Source: Microbacteriaceae bacterium
GTDB lineage: Bacteria; Actinomycetota; Actinomycetes; Actinomycetales; Microbacteriaceae
Reading direction: 5' to 3'
Assembly: GCA_026785785.1 (NCBI GenBank)
Contig: JAJAZI010000049.1
Span: 1-9,870, forward strand
DNA: 9,870 bases
In this document: positions 1-6,028 of the stretch, piece by piece
How positions within the stretch are numbered: the first letter of the stretch is position 1
Layout: every line of letters starts with the position of its first letter
Position numbers and translations under genes: made by a program
Notes under the pieces: generated by a model
Database searches by the model: none
The model's input: the letters and a program-made list of their open reading frames with translations, nothing else
What the model was told of the DNA's origin: nothing

Positions 1-887
1 ATGGCCCGGACCGCGGCATCCAGCCACGGCCCGCACTGCTCGAACGCGGCGACCGACGCATGCAGCCCGAGCAGGCTCGTGCGGAAATTGACTTCATAGG
101 GCATCGAGTCGAGGGTCGCCACGGCGCGGTCGCTCGCGGCGCCCCTGATCGCGCACTTGGTGCCGGCAACCTTCCAGCCCTTGCTCGCCGAGGTGACGCA
201 CACGCCCCGCTCGCGCGCGGCATCCGACACCGAGAGGAACGGATGGAACTGCACTCCGGAATGCACGAGTGGCGCATGAATCTCGTCGCTCACGACCGTT
301 GCGCCGTAGTGGTCGGCAAGCTCGGCGAGGGCCTCGAGGGATGCGCGGGAGTGCACGAGCCCGAGCGGGTTGTGCGGGTTGCAGAGCAGCAGCGCGCGGG
401 CGCCGGCGGCGAAGGCCGCCTCGATTCCGGCGAGGTCGAGCGAGTGGGCGGCGCTGCCCTCGACGAGCGGCACCTCGACGAGCGGCACCTCGACAAGCGT
501 GCCGCCGCCCTCGGGCACGAGGTCGAAGAACGGCGGGTACACCGGCGGGGTGATGATCACGCCGTCCCCCGGGTCGATCACCCGGCGCAGCGTCTCGACG
601 ATCGCGACGCTGACATCCGTCGTCGTGCGCACCCGTGCTGGATCAACCTGCCATCCCCAGACGCGCGCGGCGAACCCGGCGAAGGCGGCGCCGAGCGGCT
701 CCGGCGACCCGACATAGCCGGTGTCGGACGCGCGCACCCGGGCAATGATCGCGTCGGAGATGGGCGCGGCGATCGGGAAGTCCATCTCGGCGACGAACAG
801 CGGGAGCACATCGCCGGGGAAAGTGGTCCACTTCGCGCTCGTGCGTTCGCGGAGTGTCTCGAGTGGGTCGCAGGTCAGGTCGATCAT
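1..887 (-). CDS. MalY/PatB-type PLP-dependent C-S beta-lyase (cystathionine beta-lyase-like aminotransferase), partial
   Basis: The first 295 codons are visible; the C-terminal part lies left of position 1. E. coli MalY has about 390 residues, so about three quarters is present. Seen in the sequence: an N-terminal block of the MalY/PatB type (RTSAKW at 16-20, then LPLFVAEMDF at 28-37), PPVYPPF at 114-120, CNPHNPLG at 169-176, SDEIHAPL at 200-207 (Asp201 should bind the PLP ring nitrogen) and SASKGWKVAGTKCA from 233 (Lys236 should form the Schiff base). The family cleaves C-S bonds of cystathionine, cysteine and cysteine conjugates to pyruvate, ammonia and a thiol in the cytoplasm. The exact substrate cannot be read from sequence; an amino acid aminotransferase or a regulatory role, as for E. 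coli MalY, are alternatives. Start chosen at ATG 887; the adjacent in-frame GTG at 890 is equally possible, because a GGGG just upstream is only a weak Shine-Dalgarno. It is divergent from guaB3. A 15-base tandem duplication lies inside (459-499). Confidence 0.9.
   Translation of the reverse strand, partial: MIDLTCDPLETLRERTSAKWTTFPGDVLPLFVAEMDFPIAAPISDAIIARVRASDTGYVGSPEPLGAAFAGFAARVWGWQVDPARVRTTTDVSVAIVETLRRVIDPGDGVIITPPVYPPFFDLVPEGGGTLVEVPLVEVPLVEGSAAHSLDLAGIEAAFAAGARALLLCNPHNPLGLVHSRASLEALAELADHYGATVVSDEIHAPLVHSGVQFHPFLSVSDAARERGVCVTSASKGWKVAGTKCAIRGAASDRAVATLDSMPYEVNFRTSLLGLHASVAAFEQCGPWLDAAVRA
459..499. repeat. In-frame 15-bp tandem repeat inside the MalY/PatB-like gene
   Basis: The plus-strand unit ctcgacgagcggcac occurs twice perfectly (459-473, 474-488) and is followed by an 11-base copy with one mismatch (489-499). 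On the coding (minus) strand this gives the repeated pentapeptide LVEVP at about residues 131-140. The unit is a multiple of three, so the frame is kept. It probably arose by replication slippage in the loop before the large domain's conserved CNPHNP block. Confidence 0.85.
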
Positions 888-988
888 CACCCCAGCTTGC
901 CCGATCGGCCCGGCCCCGGGGAGCGAACGACGGATGACCGCCCCCGGTCGGGAACCAGCCGGATGCCGGAGCCAAACGCGAGGGCAAC

Positions 989-994
989 TAGGCT
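989..994 (+). promoter_or_regulatory. Probable -10 box (TAGGCT) for a leaderless guaB3 transcript
   Basis: TAGGCT fits the actinobacterial TANNNT consensus. It ends six bases before GTG 1001, so transcription would start at or next to the start codon. No convincing -35 hexamer is visible 17-18 bases upstream, and no well-placed Shine-Dalgarno precedes the GTG. Leaderless mRNAs with this geometry are common in actinobacteria; its use here is inferred. The rest of the 888-1000 gap must also carry the promoter of the divergent lyase gene, but I see no clear box for it. Confidence 0.5.
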
Positions 995-1000
995 GGGCGC

Positions 1001-2122
1001 GTGACTGACGTAGAAATCGGCCGTGCCAAGCGCGCCCGCCGGGTGTTCGCCTTTGACGACATCGCCATCGTGCCGAGCCGCCGCACCAGAGACCCGCAGG
1101 ATGTGTCGGTGGGGTGGTCGATCGATGCCTACCAGTTCGAGATCCCGTTCCTCGCGGCCCCGATGGACTCGGTCGTGTCGCCCGCGACCGCCATCCGGAT
1201 GGGCCAGCTCGGCGGCCTCGGCGTGCTCGACCTCGAGGGGGTCTGGACGAGGTACGAGAACCCGGAGCCGCTGCTCGAGGAGATCCGCACCCTCGACGCC
1301 GCGGCCGTGACCGCGCGCATGCAGGCCATCTACTCCGAGCCGATCAAGCCGGAGCTCGTGACCGCGCGGCTCGCCGAGATCCGCGCCGCCGGCGTCACCG
1401 TCGCCGCCGCTCTCTCGCCGCAGCGCACCCAGGAGCTGTACGGAACGGTCGTCGCGGCCGGCGTCGACCTCTTCGTCATCCGCGGCACCACCGTGAGCGC
1501 CGAGCACGTCTCCAAGACCCACAAGCCGCTCAACCTCAAGGAGTTCATCTACGAGCTCGACGTGCCCGTCATCGTCGGTGGCGCCGCGGGCTACACCCCG
1601 GCGCTGCACCTCATGCGCACCGGCGCGGCCGGCGTGCTCGTTGGCTTCGGCGGCGGCGCCGCGTCCACGACGCGCAAAGCCCTCGGCATCCACGCCCCCA
1701 TGGCGACCGCCGTCGCGGACGTCGCCGGTGCGCGCCGCGACTACATGGACGAGTCAGGCGGCCGCTACGTGCACGTCATCGCCGACGGCGGGCTGGGCAC
1801 CTCCGGCGACATCGCCAAGGCGTTCTCGGTCGGTGCGGATGCCGTCATGCTCGGGTCCGCGCTGGCCCGCGCCACGGATGCCCCCGGCGGCGGCTGGCAC
1901 TGGGGTGCCGAGGCGCACCACGGTGAACTGCCGCGCGGTCACCGCGTCTCGGTCGGCTCGGTCGCTCCTCTCGAGAAGATCCTTTTCGGCCCGTCCACAG
2001 TTGCGGATGGCACCATGAACCTCGTAGGTGCACTGCGTCGTTCGATGGCGACCACCGGATACTCCGACCTCAAGGAGTTCCAGCGCGTCGAGGTCGTTGT
2101 CGCACCGTATAGCGCCAGATAG
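1001..2122 (+). CDS. guaB3: GuaB3 family IMP dehydrogenase-related protein
   Basis: 373 residues, the length of actinobacterial GuaB3 (M. tuberculosis Rv3410c type). It has an IMPDH/GMP reductase TIM barrel but no CBS domain pair. Seen: FDDIAIVPSRRT (18-29), PMDSVVSP (54-61), NLKEFIYELDVPVIVGG (178-194), the loop VGFGGGAASTT (214-224), the phosphate-binding segment ADGGLGTSGDIAKAFSVGAD (261-280), and the C-terminal SMATTGYSDLKEFQ (348-361). In IMPDH and GMP reductase the loop corresponding to 214-224 carries the catalytic cysteine; here it has none, and the whole protein contains no cysteine. The reaction is therefore uncertain: actinobacterial GuaB3 is annotated as an IMP dehydrogenase paralogue, and GuaB3 proteins in other phyla have been linked to GMP reduction. 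It is cytoplasmic. Start GTG 1001 is chosen because the family N-terminus (VEIGRAKRARRVF) begins there and TAGGCT lies six bases upstream. GuaA is encoded about 5 kb downstream on the same strand. Confidence 0.93.
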   Translation: MTDVEIGRAKRARRVFAFDDIAIVPSRRTRDPQDVSVGWSIDAYQFEIPFLAAPMDSVVSPATAIRMGQLGGLGVLDLEGVWTRYENPEPLLEEIRTLDAAAVTARMQAIYSEPIKPELVTARLAEIRAAGVTVAAALSPQRTQELYGTVVAAGVDLFVIRGTTVSAEHVSKTHKPLNLKEFIYELDVPVIVGGAAGYTPALHLMRTGAAGVLVGFGGGAASTTRKALGIHAPMATAVADVAGARRDYMDESGGRYVHVIADGGLGTSGDIAKAFSVGADAVMLGSALARATDAPGGGWHWGAEAHHGELPRGHRVSVGSVAPLEKILFGPSTVADGTMNLVGALRRSMATTGYSDLKEFQRVEVVVAPYSAR

Positions 2123-2125
2123 GTT
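2097..2125 (+). promoter_or_regulatory. Candidate glpD promoter overlapping the guaB3 stop codon
   Basis: TTGTCG (2097-2102, four of six matches to TTGACA) and TAGGTT (2120-2125, TANNNT) are separated by 17 bases. Transcription would begin near 2132, giving a leader of about 46 bases before ATG 2178. The -10 box overlaps the guaB3 stop TAG at 2120-2122. Hexamer matches are modest, so this is a suggestion only. Confidence 0.35.
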
Positions 2126-2135
2126 GGATGTGAGC

Positions 2136-2155
2136 CCCGGCAACCGCAGGCCGGG
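2136..2155 (+). other. Small hairpin in the guaB3-glpD gap / glpD leader
   Basis: CCCGGC (2136-2141) is perfectly complementary to GCCGGG (2150-2155) around an 8-base loop. No T run follows (the next bases are cgttaag), so it is not a standard intrinsic terminator. It would sit near the 5' end of a glpD mRNA starting near 2132, or between guaB3 and glpD in a read-through transcript, where it might protect an mRNA end. A chance match in GC-rich DNA is also possible. Confidence 0.4.
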
Positions 2156-2177
2156 CGTTAAGCACCGGGAGGCAGCA

Positions 2178-3908
2178 ATGAGCACGCTCAACACGGTTAC
2201 CCGATCATCGAAGCTCGGCCCGGAGGATCGCGACGCCGCGATCACCGCGCTAAAGGAGAAAGAGCTCGACATCCTCGTCGTCGGCGGCGGGATTGTCGGC
2301 ACCGGGAGCGCCCTCGATGCGGTGACCCGCGGCCTGCGGGTCGGGATGGTCGAGGCGCGGGACTGGGCGAGCGGCACCTCCAGCCGGTCGTCGAAGCTCG
2401 TGCACGGCGGCATCCGGTACCTCGAGCAGCTCGATTTCCGCCTCGTGCGTGAGGCGCTCAAGGAACGCGGCCTGCTGCTGCAGCGGCTCGCCCCGCACCT
2501 CGTCAAGCCCGTGCGGTTCCTGTACCCGCTCCGGAAGCGCGTCATCGAACGCGTCTACGTCGGTGCCGGGATGCTGCTCTACGACATCTTCAGCTACACC
2601 GGTGGCCGCCCGCCCGGCGTGCCGCACCACCGGCACCTGAGCAAGCGCCAGGTGATGCGCATGGTGCCGAGCCTCGCGAACGACGCGCTCGTCGGCGGCA
2701 TCACTTACTACGACGCGCAGGTCGACGACGCCCGCTATGTTTCCGTGCTCGCGCGCACCGCCTCGTCCTATGGCGCCCATGTTGCCTCCCGCGTGCGCGT
2801 CGAGGGGTTCATCAAGGTCGGCCAGCGGGTGGTCGGTGTACACGCCCACGACCTCGAGACCGGTGAGAAGTTCGACATCCGCGCCAAGCAGGTCGTCAAC
2901 GCGACGGGCGTCTGGACGGACGATACCCAGGCGATGGTCGGCGAGCGCGGCCAGTTCAAGGTGCGCGCATCGAAGGGCGTCCACCTCGTCGTGCCGCGTG
3001 ACCGCTTCCAGTCCAAGCTCGGGCTGCTGCTGCGCACCGAGAAGAGCGTGCTGTTCGTCATCCCGTGGGGCCGCCACTGGCTTATCGGCACGACCGACAC
3101 CGACTGGAACCTCGACAAGGCGCATCCGGCCGCGACCGCCGCCGACATCGACTACATCCTCGAGCACGTCAACTCGGTGCTCGCCCTCCCGCTCACCCGC
3201 GACGACGTCGAGGGCGTCTACGCCGGGCTGCGGCCGCTCCTCGCCGGAGAGTCCGACCAGACGTCGAAGCTCTCCCGCGAGCACATCGTCGCCCACTCCG
3301 TTCCCGGCCTGGTCGTCGTCGCCGGCGGCAAGTGGACGACCTACCGGATCATGGCGAAGGATGCGATCGACGAGGCCGTCGCGGCGCTCGACGCCAACGT
3401 GCCGCCGAGCACGACGGAGGACATCGCGCTGCTCGGCGCCGAGGGCTATCAGGCCGCATGGAACAAGCGGGCCAAGATCGCGCGCGCCTTCGGGGTGCAC
3501 AAGGTGCGCATCGAGCACCTCCTCAACCGCTACGGCACGATGACGGACGAGCTGCTCGACCTCATCCGTGAGGACCCCTCGCTGGGCGAGGCGCTGCCGG
3601 GTGCCGACGACTACATCGGTGCCGAGGTCGTCTACGCCGCCTCGCACGAGAGCGCGCTCCACCTCGAAGACGTGCTCGCCCGTCGCACCCGCATCTCGAT
3701 CGAGGCCTGGGACCGCGGCGTCTCGGCCGCGCCCATCGCCGCGGCGCTGATGGCGCGTGTGCACGGCTGGGATCAGGAGCGCGTCGACAAGGAAGTGAAC
3801 AATTACCTCAAGCGCGTCACCGCGGAACGCGAGAGTCAGACCATGCCCGACGACGCATCGGCCGACCGGGTGCGGCTCGAGGCGCCCGACATCGTCAGCG
3901 CGAAGTAG
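2178..3908 (+). CDS. glpD: Aerobic glycerol-3-phosphate dehydrogenase (FAD, quinone-linked)
   Basis: 576 residues. It oxidises sn-glycerol 3-phosphate to dihydroxyacetone phosphate and passes electrons through FAD to membrane quinones. Seen: the FAD-binding Rossmann motif VVGGGIVGTGSALDA (34-48) followed by RGLRVGMVEARDWASGTS; the family signature SSRSSKLVHGGIRYLEQ (68-84); IPWGRHWLIGTTDTDW in the middle; YAGLRPLL with Arg352, a likely substrate-phosphate contact; GGKWTTYRIMAKDAID from about 383; and the C-terminal GlpD cap domain ending with the YLKRVTAERE helix. Start ATG 2178 is chosen over upstream in-frame codons because GGGAGG at 2167-2172 lies five bases before it and because the frame further upstream overlaps guaB3. 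No signal peptide; it is a peripheral membrane enzyme. No glycerol transporter, kinase or GlpR-type regulator is present here, so its role may be phospholipid-derived glycerol phosphate turnover as much as glycerol catabolism. The FAD motif reads GIVGTG rather than the more usual GITGAG, a conservative change. Confidence 0.95.
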   Translation: MSTLNTVTRSSKLGPEDRDAAITALKEKELDILVVGGGIVGTGSALDAVTRGLRVGMVEARDWASGTSSRSSKLVHGGIRYLEQLDFRLVREALKERGLLLQRLAPHLVKPVRFLYPLRKRVIERVYVGAGMLLYDIFSYTGGRPPGVPHHRHLSKRQVMRMVPSLANDALVGGITYYDAQVDDARYVSVLARTASSYGAHVASRVRVEGFIKVGQRVVGVHAHDLETGEKFDIRAKQVVNATGVWTDDTQAMVGERGQFKVRASKGVHLVVPRDRFQSKLGLLLRTEKSVLFVIPWGRHWLIGTTDTDWNLDKAHPAATAADIDYILEHVNSVLALPLTRDDVEGVYAGLRPLLAGESDQTSKLSREHIVAHSVPGLVVVAGGKWTTYRIMAKDAIDEAVAALDANVPPSTTEDIALLGAEGYQAAWNKRAKIARAFGVHKVRIEHLLNRYGTMTDELLDLIREDPSLGEALPGADDYIGAEVVYAASHESALHLEDVLARRTRISIEAWDRGVSAAPIAAALMARVHGWDQERVDKEVNNYLKRVTAERESQTMPDDASADRVRLEAPDIVSAK

Positions 3909-3936
3909 CGGCGGGACCCGTCCAGACAGCGCCGGG

Positions 3937-3942
3937 TAGAAT
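3937..3942 (+). promoter_or_regulatory. Candidate -10 box (TAGAAT) for the antiporter operon
   Basis: TAGAAT matches five of six bases of TATAAT and lies in the 72-base gap after glpD. A start near 3949 would give a leader of about 32 bases containing GAGGAG (3966-3971), nine bases before ATG 3981. No good -35 hexamer is visible. This box suggests that the KhtT-like gene and those after it can be transcribed independently of glpD. Confidence 0.45.
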
Positions 3943-3980
3943 CGAGCGGTACCCAACCACCCCGCGAGGAGTCCTGCCCC

Positions 3981-4517
3981 ATGGTCGATGTTCGACGGGT
4001 GAAGCTGCCCGGTGTCGGAGTGCTGCACACCTTCGTCAGCGATGACGGCGGCAAGGTCGGCGTCATCAGCCACAGGTCCGGCCACAGCGACCTCATCACC
4101 TTCGCCGACGAGGATGACACGTCGGACGCGGCCAAAGTCTCGCTGCGCCTGAGCGAGGACGAGGCGCACACGCTCGCCGAACTCCTCGGTGGCACACGGA
4201 TTACCGAGGGAATCGAAGCCCTCGACCAGATACCCGGCCTCAGTATCGACTGGTTCACCGTCGACGACGACGACCACATCGCCGGCAAGAACGTCGGCGC
4301 CCTCGCGGACTGCGGCGTCGTCGGGCTCATGGTCGTCGCGGTCGTGCGCGGGGACTCCGCCAACCCGGCGCCCGCCGACGACTTCACGGTCTTCCCCGGC
4401 GACACCCTCGTCGTGGCGGGATCCCCGGAGAAGGTCTCGAAGGCCTTCAAGTTCTACCGATCCGGAGAACTCGCGGCACGGCCCCCGGTCGCCGTCGATT
4501 CCCCGCCCGGCGGCTAG
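3981..4517 (+). CDS. KhtT-like cation:proton antiporter regulatory subunit (TrkA-C/RCK_C domain)
   Basis: 178 residues, soluble. The N-terminal part (about 1-70: RRVKLPGVGVLHTFVSDDGG, then HRSGHSDLITF and SEDEAHTLAELLG) matches the N-terminal domain of KhtT-type proteins. Residues about 85-160 form an RCK_C/TrkA-C domain (IDWFTVDDDDHIAGKNVGAL, FTVFPGDTLVVAGSPEKVSKAF). In Bacillus subtilis KhtT partners the membrane antiporter KhtU, and its RCK_C domain binds c-di-AMP; c-di-AMP control here is inferred by homology. There is no Rossmann RCK_N domain, so NAD(H) sensing as in full TrkA is unlikely. GAGGAG at 3966-3971 supports ATG 3981. The stop is three bases before the antiporter start, which supports a joint complex on the inner face of the membrane. 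The C-terminal tail after 160 is Pro/Ala-rich and probably disordered. Confidence 0.88.
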   Translation: MVDVRRVKLPGVGVLHTFVSDDGGKVGVISHRSGHSDLITFADEDDTSDAAKVSLRLSEDEAHTLAELLGGTRITEGIEALDQIPGLSIDWFTVDDDDHIAGKNVGALADCGVVGLMVVAVVRGDSANPAPADDFTVFPGDTLVVAGSPEKVSKAFKFYRSGELAARPPVAVDSPPGG

Positions 4518-4520
4518 GCG

Positions 4521-6026
4521 ATGCACCTGGGTGAACAGCTGATCGTTCTCGGTCTGCTGCTGCTCATCGCGTACGCGCTCGGCCGGATCGGCAAGCTCAT
4601 CGGGCTGCCCGCGATCCCGATCTACATGATCGTCGGGCTCGCGGCGAGCCCGTACACAGGCTGGTTCCCGCTCAACTTCGACTCCGGCAACATCGAGTTC
4701 ATCGCGGTCTTCGGCTTGATCCTGCTGTTGTTCAACCTCGGCCTCGAGTTCGACCTCGACGAGTTTGTCGGCAATGCCGGCCGGCTCCTCGTGTCCGGCG
4801 GCTCCTACATCCTGGTGAACATGAGCGTCGGCTTCGCCTTCGGCTTCCTGGTCGGCTGGGGCACGCGCGAGGCACTCATCATCGCCGGGATCACCGCGAC
4901 GTCGTCGAGCGCCATCGTGACGAAGCTCCTCATCGAGCTGGGGAGGCTCCCGAACCGCGAGACCCCGATGATCCTCGGCGTCACCGTCGTCGAGGACGTC
5001 TTCATTGCCATCTACCTTGCGATCGTCTCGGTCGTGCTGAGCGGCGAAACCGAGATCTGGCCCGTGGTGGCCAAGCTCGGCATCGCCTTCCTGTTCCTCG
5101 TCGTGATGTTCTCGATCGCCCGCTGGGGCGGCCGGGTGGTCTCACGCCTCATCCGCACCAAGGACGACGAGCTGTTCACGATCCTGTTCTTCGGCCTCAC
5201 GGTGCTGTTCGGAGGAATCGGAGAGATCCTCGGGGTGACGGATGCGATCGGTGCGTTCATGATCGGGCTCGTGCTTGGCGCCTCCCGCTACCGGGCCCGG
5301 ATCGAGTCGCTCTCTCTGCCGATGCGCGATCTCTTCGGGGCCTTCTTCTTCCTCAACTTCGGACTCACCCTCGACGTCTCGACCTTCGGGTCCGTGCTGA
5401 GCACCGTCGCGCTCGCCGTGCTCATGACCGTCGTGCTCAACATCATCGCCGGTCAGTTCATCGCCTGGATCAACGGGCTTGGCCCGCAGGCGGGCATCAA
5501 CGCGACCGTGATCCTGCAGAACCGCGGCGAGTTCGCGCTCATCCTCGCGACCCTCTCGCTGAGCGCGGGCCTTGACGAGCGCATCGTGCCGTTCGCGGGA
5601 CTCTACGTGCTCATCATGTCGGTCATGGGCCCGATCCTCGCCGCGAACTCCGAGCGGATCGGCGCCGTCGTGCTGCGCACCACGAAGACGCACCGCCAGG
5701 TGCGCGAGAGGGACCAGGCCAGAGCCGACGCGAAGGCCGGCGCAAAGGCCGACGCGAGGGCCGACGCCAGGGCCGACGCGATCGCCCTCGTCGAGGCGGC
5801 GATGTCGGGCGATCTCGTGCCCGCGGATGAGTTCGCTCCCGCCGTGGCCCGAGTCTCGGATGCGTCGACCTCGGCACCGGACAACGGGGCATCCGAGCGC
5901 GCCGAGGCATCCGAGCGCGCCGAGACATCCGACCACTTCGACGGCGGAGAGAACGACGCCGTCGCGAAGCAGGCCGCGCAGCAGTCGGACATGCCCACCC
6001 GGCGCCCGACGGATCCGGAGTATTGA
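4521..6026 (+). CDS. CPA2 family cation (K+)/proton antiporter, KhtU/KefB-like
   Basis: 501 residues. Residues about 5-385 carry around 12 hydrophobic segments typical of monovalent cation:proton antiporter-2 membrane domains. Seen: GRIGKLIGLPAIPIYMIVGL near the N-terminus, ATSSSAIVTKLL (126-137), an acidic pair Glu158-Asp159 in VTVVEDVFIAIYL, where CPA2 proteins carry the ion-binding ND/QD-type pair, AIGAFMIGLVLG (242-253), FFFLNFGLTLD (275-285) and LQNRGEFALILA (332-343). It probably exports K+ (or Na+) in exchange for H+ and is controlled by the preceding KhtT-like protein. No RCK domain is fused. After the last membrane helix (about 385) comes a hydrophilic tail of about 115 residues rich in Ala, Asp, Glu, Arg and Ser, with two internal repeat blocks. 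ATG 4521 follows the upstream stop by three bases with only a weak GGCGG, so translation is probably coupled. Ion specificity cannot be decided from sequence. Confidence 0.9.
   Translation: MHLGEQLIVLGLLLLIAYALGRIGKLIGLPAIPIYMIVGLAASPYTGWFPLNFDSGNIEFIAVFGLILLLFNLGLEFDLDEFVGNAGRLLVSGGSYILVNMSVGFAFGFLVGWGTREALIIAGITATSSSAIVTKLLIELGRLPNRETPMILGVTVVEDVFIAIYLAIVSVVLSGETEIWPVVAKLGIAFLFLVVMFSIARWGGRVVSRLIRTKDDELFTILFFGLTVLFGGIGEILGVTDAIGAFMIGLVLGASRYRARIESLSLPMRDLFGAFFFLNFGLTLDVSTFGSVLSTVALAVLMTVVLNIIAGQFIAWINGLGPQAGINATVILQNRGEFALILATLSLSAGLDERIVPFAGLYVLIMSVMGPILAANSERIGAVVLRTTKTHRQVRERDQARADAKAGAKADARADARADAIALVEAAMSGDLVPADEFAPAVARVSDASTSAPDNGASERAEASERAETSDHFDGGENDAVAKQAAQQSDMPTRRPTDPEY
5724..5780 (+). 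repeat. 12-bp tandem repeats encoding ADA(K/R) in the antiporter tail
   Basis: About 4.75 units of gccgacgcgagg-like sequence (5724, 5736, 5748, 5760, 5772) encode ADAK-AGAK-ADAR-ADAR-ADA, residues 402-420. Units differ at a few positions, so the array is not brand new. The peptide is strongly helical and charged and lies just after the last membrane segment on the cytoplasmic side. Confidence 0.85.
5889..5932 (+). repeat. 18-bp tandem repeat encoding ASERAE in the antiporter tail
   Basis: gcatccgagcgcgccgag occurs twice without a mismatch (5889-5906, 5907-5924), followed by a partial third copy (5925-5932, acatccga). It encodes ASERAE ASERAE TSD, residues 457-471. Perfect identity suggests a recent duplication or gene conversion. 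Confidence 0.9.
6017..6020 (+). promoter_or_regulatory. Ribosome binding site deciding the SURF1-gene start
   Basis: GGAG at 6017-6020 lies eight bases before ATG 6029 but only two before the in-frame TTG at 6023. ATG 6029 is therefore preferred. The site is inside the last codons of the antiporter gene, so the two genes are probably translationally coupled. Confidence 0.6.
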
Positions 6027-6028
6027 GC

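Noticed and set aside
60..1004. Open frame of 314 codons on the plus strand opposite the MalY/PatB-like gene
   Set aside because: The opposite strand carries clear PLP-enzyme motifs; this frame gives a low-complexity Arg/Gly/Glu-rich product without motifs.
3911..3936. Imperfect inverted repeat acccg...cgggt after glpD as a terminator
   Set aside because: Only 5 bp of stem with a 12-base loop and no T run; it also lies directly before a likely -10 box.
2250..4526. Very long open frame (758 codons) on the minus strand opposite glpD and the KhtT-like gene
   Set aside because: Antisense of well-supported genes in GC-rich DNA, where minus-strand stops are rare. The translation is rich in Asp, Val, Gly and Arg with no recognisable domain and crosses two genes.
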